Of a DNA stretch of 64,000 bases, positions 50,801 through 62,087 are shown in pieces. Both the position numbers and the translations under genes were made by a program. The notes below the pieces were generated by a model, which saw only the letters and a list, made by a program, of their open reading frames with translations, searched no databases and was not told the DNA's origin. Source of the DNA: Piper betle (taxonomy: Eukaryota > Streptophyta > Magnoliopsida > Piperales > Piperaceae). Numbering within the stretch: position 1 is the first letter of the stretch; the number at the start of each line of letters is the position of its first letter. The stretch spans positions 44,928 through 108,927 of the forward strand of contig JAURVB010012928.1 of NCBI GenBank assembly GCA_033002965.1, given 5' to 3'.

Positions 50801-52688
50801 ACTTTTTATTTATTTCAATGAGTGAATATCTTAGGCATTCAAATGCTTGAACATATTCCACAAGGTATAATCGTACAATTTATTTTTGAATGTTACTTAA
50901 AAGTCATATTCTTAAGGAAGATACAAAAATGGGAAAGTTAAAATGATTTACAAAAATAGATCAATGAAGGTAACATGCTTTAGAAACAAGAAAAAACTGA
51001 GGTGGTGAAATTAGACGATAAAGTTCAGGTAACCATTTAAAATGGAGTGTGTGTGTGTCAAAAATACCGCCCGCTACACAATCTGCTCCTGTATTGGTCC
51101 CAGAGAAAGAGGAAGGTCAAATGGATGAATATAATATCTTGACAAATCTACAAATTTGACCAACAAATGAATTTAATGCAAGGACAAGATATTCATCCCA
51201 AGCCAAGTGGTTTAGAATTGATGTTTGTTACTTTTATGCTGAAATGATATTTATCAATATCAATTTTTCGTAATAATTAAAAGAAGATACAAGTTTCTGC
51301 TGAATTTTTCACCTATATATTGAACTAGATATGCAACTCAGAACATGTATTTGATGAAACCAACCTCTTTCCCACTTAAATATGGAAGACTTGAAATCTG
51401 AGGATGTATTTCATGATTTGTAAAGATAGATGGGTCTGTGACCTGGATATGTAGACATGGCAGTAACTTAAAGTTTCAGCTACATTATTTAAGGTTTGAC
51501 GCTCAAGATGCAGAACCATAGTCCAAATAGAAAACTCTGCACATAACTGACCTTGTCCTTGTATTTGAGTGCAAGTGCTGCAGATTGGCTTTCAGAGCTC
51601 AAGAACCTTTGATCGCCAATGTCTTTCACATAATTCTTAATGTCTATTTCAGCCAGCAATGATGACTGGTGTTGCTTCACGTAAATTACATCTCTTCCGC
51701 CAATTGTAATGGAGGTGATAACATGGGTACCATAATTTTCAATAAAGCTGGAGCGTAGAGCAAGTAGCCATTAGAAACGTTTTTATTGGTAGTAGTTTCA
51801 AAATAGTAACACAAGCAACAACATGCTTACTTTGCCAATGACGATGGCTCCCAAGTTCCTGGAACAGCTTGTTTAACGCGCTCGTTTAGCTCTAGATGAG
51901 ACCCCAGCAGATTGACCGTACACAATGGGATAAAGACCCCATCCATCACAAGTGCTTTTGTGGTAGCTGAGTCAACTTTCCAACAGCCAGTGAAATTGAA
52001 CATAGAATTAAAACACCCAAGTGGAATTGCTCCAGGAATTTGTGACTTCTTATTGAAATATTCAGCCATCTGACAACAGACATAGGAAAGTCATATATAC
52101 CAAGTTTCAATTACACAGATAACATTTTTTTCCCCGGATACAATTATCAGGCAATGATGATTCAACCATCCTGGCTTAGTTTATGAACAAATTATGCTTT
52201 TTTTCTAATAAAAAAAGGCATATATATTATAATTAGCCACAGGGGACTTAAAATAGAAGAAACATTAGCTTCGTCAATCCCAAACCAAAACAAAAACTAT
52301 TCTCCCAACTATGCAAATAACACAACATCTTCCTCCCCCCCCAACTATTTTCACAGAAAAATTCCCAAGAGAACCCAAGGTAGATTTAAAAAAAAAGAAG
52401 CCAACTTTTCCATTTTCGAACCTCAAGGAAGCTCCACACCGGCGTCGACATCCTCCCACTTTGCTCCCTGATGCACTCCACATCAACCGACACGTCGGGC
52501 ACGACCAGCCCATCCCACGCAACAAGATCCCGCCGCCTCCCATCAACATCAACCAAAGGCGACCCGGGAACTCCCTTGCAGTAGAGGAGACGGGCATCGG
52601 CCGTCACATCGAATCCCCTGCCCAGGGCTTGGATGGAGCTGCGCAGGGTGGTGAGGGCAGCCGAGCTCGCCGTGCTTGCAAGGTCCAT
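47813..52688 (-). CDS. CAD1: CAD1-type MACPF-domain protein, C-terminal frameshift
   Basis: Six exons on the minus strand with canonical sites: 52688-52422, 52069-51831, 51747-51552, 50236-50053, 49199-49036 and 48462-47977. The protein opens with RSSIQALGRGFDVTADARLL. It has the MACPF core (IENYGTHVITSITIGGRDVI, VIFRRRGGDDL), then KPPIEELQYFLDFQIP, GRKPVTGLRLSVEGSKQNRL and GAQLGVWDFGSKSVLHLKLL. It resembles Arabidopsis CAD1 more than NSL1. CAD1 restrains salicylate-dependent cell death in immunity. The frame stops at 47977 after 511 residues. One base further over, a well-conserved C-terminal segment (GPQDLPGHWLVTGAKLG) continues to a stop at 47813, so a base appears lost in the A5 run near 47980. 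Read as written, the protein lacks about 55 residues. Confidence 0.92.
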
Positions 52689-52949
52689 GAGTGGTGCCGG
52701 TGGTGGGGAGAGCATGAGAAGTTGGCCAAGGAGAGATCTTTCATTGCTGGGCAGGCAAGAAATGGGGGTTGCTCATTTGGGCAGGGCTTGGAATGTTGAG
52801 GTTGGCGGTATTGGTGAAGAAGAAGAAAGAAGGGGAGGAGAGAACGAAGAGGAAGGCTCCAAAAAGCTTTGACTGCTACATCAATGGCGACGCGGTTTTG
52901 AGTAGAGGAGGTTATGGGTAAAGCTAGTTGACTGGTCACACTGCTCTCT

Positions 52950-55900
52950 TTCAACTGTTAGCTAATTTTTGTCACTGCAAATATTCTTTTCATCAAGGCA
53001 ATAAAAATGAAATTTTTTACCAAAAAAAAGATAATATTTTTTTGAACTTAAAAATAATTTTTATTATAATTTTCAAAATAATGACATTTCAGATAATTCA
53101 TATTTTTCCCTCTTTTTATTTTTTATAATTAGACTTAATTTCTTCTCTTAGTAATGATAAAAAATTTTCTCCCTACAAAGCTTTAATAAAATAGTAATTA
53201 TGTGACTTTTTAAAAAGAAATTGAACAAACTATATTTTATTTATTCTTATTATATCAGTACAATTTAAAAATAATTAGATTATCTTTTATAATTTCTTGA
53301 CAATATTTATCATCTTAAGAAGCAATTAATCGTTAATAAATAATTAGATTATCTTTTATAATTTCTTATTGTCGTAATTATGTCTAGGTCACCTTGAGTA
53401 TTTTAGGTTTAATAAGTAAATTATTTTTATGAAAAAATAATTTATTTACCATTTACATAAAATAATCATTTGTTCAAAATAGAAAGTCAAATGTAGTTAA
53501 GTACATGCTTTTAATCTTTTTTATTTAACAAAAAATCATTTTATATTTTATAATATTTAATACGTTGCAATTTAAGTCCAGTTAAAATATTTGATTTAAA
53601 ATTTTGAAACGCATAAACAAAGAAAGAAGGATATTAAAAAGAACATGAAGGGAGACTCTTCAAGAAAATATATTTTTAATAATTTAAATTTTAATACGGT
53701 TTTAACAATGTAATGAAATGACATAATATAATCGATCTCAGCATCAGTTTGCAATGAGGCGTAAGAAAAACACATTCAAACATATTATCTCTATAAAATG
53801 TTAAAAAAGTAAACAAAATTCAAATTAATAATAATTTTTAAATAAGAATGCAACAATTTGCTTTATATTTTTTTATTTAAGATATCATTCATGAAGATAT
53901 AAATGAGTAATTAATATTCACTTCCAATAAATTTAAATTACGTTGTCTCCAGTTCAAAATTGAATTGGTTTGAGTCCTAGTTCGAACTTACAAATAAATG
54001 GGCTCACTTTTGAACATAATTAATAAAAGGAAAAAAGTTAGATACGCTGTACTTGTGGAGGCCATACCACATGCCCGGGGAGAGCACACTGTCACATGAT
54101 TCATCATACGTTGGGTTCACTCTCACACTCACCAACGGGGCGCACACAAAGGGGTACATGTTTGTTTAGTTGTGTTAGTTGGTGTGAAAGCAGTGAATAT
54201 AATATAAAAATTTGAAAATAGTCTAAACTTGTTAAAATAAGTTATGTTTAATATATTTTATATAAAAACTAATATTAAATTAATTATTTTGTTTATAAAA
54301 AGTATAATTATATTCAATTAATAACACAAACTAATTAAGATTACTTCACGTGGCCCACCTATATACTTTTCAACCGAAAAAAAAATTCTTTTTTATTTAT
54401 TTATTGTAGAGCATAAAATGGGCCACAAAGGTAATTATAATTAATTTAAATACAAATTACATTGTAAAATACTATTTTTTATAAGGTTGTATTGCAAGTA
54501 AACTATTTTTAATAAATTTGGTCACTAAAAATATCCGAGTCAATTTACATTTCTTTCGTGGGAAACAAATCAAAGCCAAAAAATATATATTCAGTTTATG
54601 GGAGTCGAACAACAATATTTATTTCCTATCAGCTTTGTATACATGAACATCTTTTATAATGGATCCAAATGATTAAAATCCACGATGATAAATATAAAAT
54701 AAATAATTAGAATACTAATAAATTTTCAAATCAATTTAATATTTTTAACTCTTTCAACTTAATTATCAAAATAATTGTAATAAAAATAAAATCTAAAATA
54801 ATATCAAACTAGTGTTTTCTTAAAAAATCTAAATGTAAATCATATTGATGTTTAAAAAAGATAAAAATTTATCAACCTCTCTCTACTTCTCATACATAAA
54901 GACCCTGTCATGAGACCCATAAAAAATTTAAAATTAGAGGTGTAACTTAATTATATAGCATACTCAATTTAATTTTTACAAGACCCCTGGTGACATATAA
55001 TTATGATATTTAAATATATTTTTTGTCAGAACGCCAAACATTAGCATTATACTGCATCAAATGCTTCCGAGCATAACATACATACAGAATGAGCCAAAAT
55101 ATGTTACAAGAGCGAGAAAACCCAAAGAAAATATTTTAATTTTTGTTGATATGATATAATCAAGAAAATGTTTTTCTTGAAAAAATCATGAAAAAGGTTT
55201 TAGTGTTTAGAAAATAAAAGCGTCTTACTGGCCGTGTCTTTAGACGTTCTATTGGCTGCTTGTCAAAATTTGGACCATCTCTCTTCTTAATTACTTCTTT
55301 TTTTACCATGCAAATAATTTAATATTTTTATACTATAATAGTATAATTATAGTGGTTTGGACATAATAATTATCATTTTGTATGCCAAGGTGAAGAAAAT
55401 ATTTTAGAGGATAGTGAATATAAAACAACTTTGTTAAATCGGTTATCATATGAAAAGAATATTAGGAACTCCAATTATGTTGCAACTTTGTGTGTTCTTA
55501 TCACACAAGACGAAATTTACAAGAAGTCATATAATTTTTTTAAAAGTAGAAGTCAAACAAATTTGCTAATACATGTTCGTGTCTATGCTATAAATATATG
55601 AAATATAAAATTGCAAGTAGTTAAATATTTACTCCTCGTTTCCATGACCAGTAGTTATCGCATCTGACTTGCCTTCTTTGATCTAAGAAAATTACGTAGC
55701 TCGTTTTGTACAAGAATATAAGACTTAATATAATCTAGTTAATGCCCAACACTTACGAATGACATAACAAAATGCCCATTAATTAGGAGGGACGTCTAAA
55801 GTAAATCATCACAAATATTTTCACTTTGAACAAAATATATAGATGATCATCCTACCAAAAATGATTAGCAAATGCTTGCGAAAATTCGATTTAATCACAA

Positions 55901-56180
55901 CCAACTAATTATCTCGTGCAAATTAGGAGAATGTTAGGTATCGTTTTAAGAAGAATAATATTCCATTTACACTAGGAGAAGACCCAAGATAAATGGTAAA
56001 CTACGGCATTTAGCATGCAAGGACTTCAACAACGGAGGTGGACTGTTGTTGGTTGATCGCATTGACCCGTTGAGAGAAAGAAGACGTATAAACGTTTTTA
56101 TTTTCAAATGTCAAATAAAGGTTAATACCCTATTTATGACAAAAATGGTGAAATTCTCCACCTGAGTAAAAGACAAATGA
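52950..56180. other. AT-rich intergenic DNA, 3.2 kb
   Basis: Upstream of CAD1 and without a recognisable ORF or RNA gene. It contains one dispersed AT-rich repeat (54720-54960). Confidence 0.5.
54720..54960. repeat. Dispersed AT-rich repeat, copy C
   Basis: Shares the order of blocks with copies A and B: an AACTTAATTATCAAAATAAT-like start, TTTATCAACCTC, then GAGACCCATAAAAAATTTA and a GGTGTAACTTA-like end. Confidence 0.5.
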
Positions 56181-56654
56181 GTCCCTTCCAGTGTTGGTGA
56201 CATCGGCCGATTCAATTCGGAATCGACCGATTTAAATCAGATTAGGAGCGATCCGATCTGATTTAGGGTTGAATCAGTCGGCATCGAATCGGTCTCAAAA
56301 TTGGCCGATTTACCCCGATTTGACCGATTCATAACTGATTTGAAATCGGGGTAAATCAGGAAAATTCGGTTTTGTGAGTAAATGACTAAAATACCTTAGT
56401 TATGATATTAATTAAATTATTTAATCATGGGTAAAATTAGAATTTAAATTTTAAAAACCTAAATTTACCCCAACCGGGTCTCCGCCACTCCACCGCCGCG
56501 CTTCCAACCTCCGCCCAGTCTATTGCTTGCCTCGACCTCAGCTTCGACCGTGCTTCCGACCTTGCCTCTGATCTCGCCTATCTGACCACGCTTCCGACAT
56601 CACCCTCACGACATTGCCCGTCCGACACACAAATTTTGTAAAGTTGCAATTTTT

Positions 56655-57105
56655 TGTTGAAATTGTATGCTGTGATGTGCAAATTGTATGCTATGTTGTG
56701 CTGTGCAAATTGTATGATATGTTGTGCTGTGCAAATTGTATGCTATGCTTCACAAATTTTTTACATTGCTGATTTGGGATTCATGATCAAATTTTTGTGT
56801 TGTCTATTCTGTTTGTGTTATTATTTGATTCGTTCACAGATTTTGTGCAATTGTATGTTGTTCACAAATTCGAAATTGCATGCAAATGTGTGCAAATTGT
56901 ATGCTGTATGCAATTGTTCGAAATTGTATGTTGTTCACAAATTTGATTAGTTGACAAATTATTTGATTGTTCCAGATTTTGTGTAATTGTATGTTCACAA
57001 TTATATGCAATTATTTGATTCGTTCGCAATTGTATGTTGTTCACAGCAACTTTGATTTGTTAGTTGAACTGGTGACGTTGACAATAACTAAGATATGCAA
57101 TTGTA
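56655..57105. repeat. Degenerate TGCAAATTGTATGCTRTG tandem repeat
   Basis: A unit of roughly 25-28 bp around TGCAAATTGTATGCTATG is repeated nearly perfectly three or four times, then loosely to about 57105, within the hAT element upstream of its BED frame. Confidence 0.7.
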
Positions 57106-57212
57106 TGCTGTGCAATTTGGTTGATTCAAGTTTAAAATTCATTTGATTTGTTATATTCTGGGTGTGATTGTTGTTATATTCTGGATCTCTTACCAGATTT
57201 GTCACAGGGAAG

Positions 57213-57584
57213 ATGGATATTGGTTGGAAGTATGGCACACCAGTTGACGCATCTAAGAAGCAAGTCTTTTGTAACTTTTGCAAAAAAATTATAAATGAAG
57301 GGGTATATCGCTTCAAGCAACATATTATTGGAGTCAAAGGAAATATTGCTGCTTGTAAGAAAGTTCCTGAAGCAGTTGAACAGAAAATAAAAGATTATTT
57401 CAAAAGTGTGGAAAAGGCCAAAAAAGAAAAAGAAAAGATTAGAGAAGAAATAGGGTCATATGGTTTGAATGACTCAGATATGGAAGATATAGAAGTTCGC
57501 GAGGAAAGTGTTGGGCAAAGTGCTCTACTCTTCTTATTGGTGATAATGATTCAGACTCTGAAGATGCTTCAGATAATGAATTAG
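57213..57584 (+). pseudogene. BED zinc-finger N-terminal fragment of a hAT transposase
   Basis: The open frame starts MDIGWKYGTPVDASKKQ. It has a BED-type finger with FCNFCKK followed by FKQHIIG and AACKK, then a basic charged region (KAKKEKEKIREE). This arrangement resembles the N terminus of DUF659-type hAT proteins. The rest of the transposase is absent. Near 57520 the acidic tail (DNDSDSEDASDNELDD) continues in another frame, so even the fragment carries a frameshift. It could be a domesticated DNA-binding remnant, but nothing here shows that. Confidence 0.75.
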
Positions 57585-58004
57585 ATGATTTAGTAATCAC
57601 CGTACAAAATTGTGCTAAACCTTCATTTTGTGGACTTGTATTAATGTCTTGTTGTTGTCATTTGATAGAACATAAATGATGATATATCAAATGTTACACT
57701 TATGAAATTGTGGTATTGTGATGATAAATAATGATGCTCTTTTATATTTGTTTTAAACTATAAATTTGTGTATTTGTATTGAAAAATTATATAATTATGT
57801 ATTTCATGTATTTATACTATGAGTTATCAAATTTTTATATATGACCGATTTGCAATGATTCAACTGAACCGATTCCTATCCAATTTAGACCAATTCCGAC
57901 TCTCTCGAAAACCAATTCCAATTTCGATTTTGCAACCATGTTCCCTTCCACTTCTAATTAAATATCATAGGAAACACTCAATACCATTATTTTTTGGTGG
58001 TTGG

Positions 58005-58007
<3 letters not shown>

Positions 58008-58055
<48 letters not shown>
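58008..58055. repeat. (TA)n microsatellite
   Basis: About 24 TA units directly left of a GC-rich element. Confidence 0.9.
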
Positions 58056-58056
<1 letters not shown>

Positions 58057-58058
<2 letters not shown>

Positions 58059-58520
58059 GGTGTGTGGGGGGGGGCGGCGTACTTCAGCACAACCAAGATG
58101 GCTGTGCTGCAGTGTTTCAGCCGTTGGATCAAATCCAATGGCTGAAACAAGCCCCCCACTTCCCCTTCTCCATCAATAAAAAAAAAAAAAAGTTTCTGCC
58201 GCCGCCGCATCGTCGCCACCCCGGCCGACGCGACACCACCCCGACCGACTCCGCCACCCCGGCCGACGTAACCACGGGGGACGGGGTGGCGGATCTAGCT
58301 GCCCCGTCTCTTCCCCTGCCGGCCCGCCGCCGTGCGACACCACCGCACCCCGTCCCCCGCTCTGCCACCCCGCCGCGCGACGCCCCCCTCGCCCGCCACC
58401 CCGCCGTGTGACGCCCGCCCCCGTCCCCCGTCCCCCACCCGCCACCCCGCCGCGCCCCTCGGGTGGAGCAAAAACCAAATCTTTCGTGGAGCAAAAACCT
58501 TAATGTCATTATTCAAGTGG
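58057..58520. mobile_element. GC-rich element next to TA microsatellite, boundaries uncertain
   Basis: After the TA run comes a G-rich start (GGGGGGGGGCGGCG), an inverted AGCACAACCAAG / TGGCTGTGCT pair, and the palindrome GTTGGATCAAATCCAATGG. A C-rich proline/arginine-coding-like interior follows. The layout resembles the element at 9831-10452, including its position beside TA repeats, though the sequence is different. The right end was not found. Confidence 0.4.
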
Positions 58521-58951
58521 ACGCCCTACCCTCAACCTTCAAGCCAATTATTATCATGTGCTTAAAGTTTTTTTTGAAAAATATTATTGTGTTACTATGG
58601 ACATAAAAATCCATTTGAGCATATATAATTCACATTCAATAAGTTCTATAGTTTGATAATTTATTCATCGAATGTGCACCATAACGGTTATTATATCAGA
58701 TTTATAGTCGATATGTGGTACATTTGGTTCAACCAGATTGAACTGGGTTCAACTAGATTATATAATTATAAATAAAATATTTAGTTAAATATTAAAAATA
58801 TATTTTATCATTACTATTTTATTGAATATCAATTGAAATACAATGTTTTTTAATAAAAAGCAAAATTTTGTGAGAATTTTAAATTAAAAATTCAATATAA
58901 AAAAGGTAAATCCCTTATGATATACCAGATCCGCCTCGGTTATTGATAGAG

Positions 58952-58994
<43 letters not shown>

Positions 58995-60017
58995 GAATAG
59001 AGGCAAGCAATATAATTGGGTGTTAAGAGGTAGTATTATTACCATGTCTGGATAGACACTTACAATCAGATAAAGCACTGATCGGCCGCAAGACTTAATA
59101 CATAATTTGTTATGAGCCTAGACAATAGATTCAGATTTCGGATCAATCTATTATATGTAAAATGAAGTAAAAAAATTTTTGGAGTGGATTTTGTAGTTTT
59201 TTCTTCTGTAGTACCTCGACATAACATGTAGGGATATTATGAAATTCTTTGACTTTTTCTTTTTGGAGGAACGATCGGTTTGATTTTGGGAACCATCCAG
59301 CAAATGCCTTGAGTACCTGTCAGTCCCATCATCGGATTCGGTGGAGTGAATCCATCTAATTTTTTTCTCCTACCTATTTGTGTTGGTTTTGGGTACGGGT
59401 ACCCTTTTGCTTAAGGTCATTCGCGCTTTTTCGTGTGAATATAGATAAGACCCTCTTTTTTTGGGTGAAGAAATAATCTAATATTGTTTGTTCCAAATAA
59501 ACATCTCAATGAATCAAATTAGCTTAATAGTCTCTTTATTAGAATTTATATTATATATATAAATATAAATAGGTATAAAAATCAAATAGATACGACCTAT
59601 AGAGAATGAACAAGAATCAAAATAATGACAAACATCTAAATTAGGTATTCTCAAACTCATCCTTTACCGATGACCACAAGAATAAATTAGGTATAAACAA
59701 ATTATCCGGTCATTACATGTCTTAGTGATAGTTTTATTATTTAAAAAATAAATTAGTGTTTTTATTTAGAATTTTCTACCAGTCAACACAAAAGTTGGTA
59801 GTTGAACGGAGGGTAGCCGTTGAGGAGTTAGGTTTTGAAAGACCAAAGAAGAAAGCTGACAAGTATCAACGGCTCATCCTTCTCTCTTCTTCGTTTGTTT
59901 GAATCATCCGATCTTCCCAAATTCCCTTCCCCTACGGGAAAAGTTTGAACCTTTTCTTATTAAACACCCTCCCTCCCCACCTTCTTCCCAATCTCCACTC
60001 CTTTCTTTCTCTTTCAG
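58521..60017. other. Intergenic DNA and promoter side of the At1g65710-like gene
   Basis: AT-rich, with a TA microsatellite at 58955-58992. Immediately upstream of the ATG a pyrimidine-rich leader (CCTTTCTTTCTCTTTCAG, 60000-60017) is visible. No other gene was seen. Confidence 0.45.
58955..58992. repeat. (TA)n microsatellite
   Basis: About 19 TA units. Confidence 0.9.
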
Positions 60018-62087
60018 ATGGGTCTTTGCCTGAGTAAGAAGAAGGCTACGACCGGAGTCGAATCCGAATGCAACACCCCACCTCCTACTTTCCCTCCTTC
60101 TGCTGCAGCAGCAGCTAAAGTAGCTACTACTACTGCTACTGCTACTGCTGTAGTTGAGCTGCAGAAGAAGGAGGTGGCAATGGAGGGTGGGAAGAAGAAG
60201 GAGAAGGAGGAGGATGTTGTGGGCATAGGTATTACGCTGGTGGAGGAGCAGCTGCCCAGGCTGAGTCCCAAGGCGGCGGCGGCGGCCAGGGAATCCGATG
60301 ACTCCTGCGGCGAAGCTGGAGGCCGCGGCGGTCGTGGCGCTGCCTCTGCCTCGTCGGTTAGGACGTCGCGCTGCACGAAGGAAGAGCTGGATGCTATTCT
60401 AATCCAGTGCGGCCGGCTCAGCCGGAGCTCCTCCGGCGAGGCCGGCGGCAGCGGCGACGGCCGCCAACCCCGAAGGTACTCCGGGTCGAAGCGAAGCTAC
60501 GACTTCGATGCACAAGGCCGCGACTATGACGCCGCCGCCGCAGCCGACAGGTCCGCCTCGCACCGGCGGGCGTCGAGCCGGGACAGGGACGGAAGCGCCC
60601 GGAGGTCGCATCTCAAGCGCTCGTCCAGCGCCGGCGACGAAGGCCGCCGGAACGGCGGCGGAGATCGGAGGCGGGCCAGCCGGTCGCCGAGGAGGAGGTC
60701 GGAGACTCCCGCCGAGAACGGCAAGCGGCCTGCTCGGATGGTCTCCGTCCCCGCCACCGCTTCCAAGTGGGGGATGTCTGCTTCGCCTGCTACAAACAAG
60801 CCTCCCCCAAGAACATACCGTCGCCGAGGTCCCGATCTCAGGCGACGAACGACGAGCAATTCTGCTCCTCCTCCTCCTCAACCCTCACTGAGCCGCAGCT
60901 CTTCCAGAAAGGGAGAGCAATCGCCTTACCGGAGAAACTCATTGGGGGAGATCGATGACAGTGCTCTCAACGTTCGAGCTAACAGCAGGACCGCTATCAC
61001 CCCCAACAAAGCACCTCCAAACAATCTTGAAACTCTCACATTCCAACAATCTCAGGTGACTCTTCTTCTTTACATTCGAAGCAAAAATCTATCAGGGTAT
61101 GTTTGATAACCTTGTTGTTGTTATCGGTTCTTATGAAACAGAGATCAAACAAGAATGTGGTTGCTCAGATTCAGAGATCAGGAGAAAGGAAGTTTGATGC
61201 TTCCGGTGGTGGCAGTGAAGGTAGCCGCACCATCACCAGTAAAGGAATCCGGGAGCAGCTCACAAGCTACAAAGAAGCCTCAAAGATGTTGGAAAGCAGC
61301 AAAGATGTTGCAGAGGCTTTCAATCCCTTGGCTTTGACAAGGAGCAGGTCACAGAGGAAGTCCAGAGACTTGGACCTCCTCCTCAACCCATCTGCTATTG
61401 CTTCAATGCTGATAGAGGATGGGCAGAGCCTTGCCAAGCATGAGGCTATCATGGGGTTCACTCTTCCTGCCTGTGTTACCAAGGCTTGCTCCATATTAGA
61501 GGCCGTAGCAGACCTCAATTCTTGCGCAAACTCCACACTGTCGGCAGCCTCGACCGGTGGTAGGAACACTCCTGAGCATTCAGATAGAACTCTCAACAGC
61601 GGATTGAATGGCGAATTGGTGCTGGATGAGGCCTCCAATATGAAGAAGAGTCACTTGTTTGTGGAATCTGAAGTGGGTCTGGATCACAACGACCTGATGG
61701 AACCGAGCCTCCACAAATATGTGACAGTGGGGGGATGTTCATGTGGGTGGTGTTGACATGGAACAGCAAGAATCAGAAGGGAGCAACAGCTTCTTCTTCC
61801 TTCCCAATGGCGGAGGCGGAGCTTCTGTATCGTCGTGCTGGGAGCCCAATTCAGCCGATTCTACTGACCGGTAGGCGAAGGCAGACCAGCAACATTTCAT
61901 GACTGAGTGTGATGAGCTGAGTAACAGCAATTCGGACGAAGCAGCAGGTGGTAGAAGAAGAACACAAGGAGCTGCGGATGAAACCAATACTCCTGCATCT
62001 GGAACCAATCGTCCATTGAAAGTGAACAATCAGAATACCAAGCTTGGAGCTCGCCCTTCGGCCCGGCATAGTGTTGCCGTTGCCTAG
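60018..62087 (+). CDS. At1g65710-like plant protein, damaged 3' end
   Basis: Two exons, 60018-61055 and 61142-61756, encode 550 residues as read. The start MGLCLSKKK fits N-myristoylation at Gly2 with a neighbouring Cys4, so membrane attachment is likely. Low-complexity Ala/Thr and Ser/Arg regions follow, with the conserved CTKEELDAILIQCGRLSRSS, YSGSKRSYDF, SRSPRRRSETP and ALTRSRSQRKSRDLDLLLNP. The function is unknown. The frame ends at 61756, but from the G6 run (61729-61734) the neighbouring frame keeps homologous sequence (VDMEQQESEGSNSF, SSCWEPNSADSTD). It reaches an in-frame TAG at 61872 where related proteins have Trp, then runs on to a stop at 62085. The annotated end covers this whole stretch. 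Confidence 0.8.

Larger units (their letters stand above)
56189..57940 (+). mobile_element. 1.75-kb non-autonomous hAT element carrying a BED finger
   Basis: The left end CAGTGTTGGTGACATCG and the right end read inward, CATGGTTGCAAAATCG, are imperfect inverted repeats. The 8-bp flanks are GTCCCTTC (56181-56188) and TTCCCTTC (57941-57948), seven of eight matching. Subterminal ACCGATT and CCGATTT repeats line both ends. Inside are a tandem repeat block and a BED zinc-finger fragment, but no catalytic transposase domain. It is of a different hAT lineage from the element in RUS1. Confidence 0.82.

Noticed and set aside
52311..52872. Plus-strand frames over CAD1 exon 1
   Set aside because: Shadows of the GC-rich first exon of CAD1 on the opposite strand.
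57819..58145. Frames through the TA microsatellite encoding YIYIYI runs
   Set aside because: Simple dinucleotide repeat translation, not a protein.
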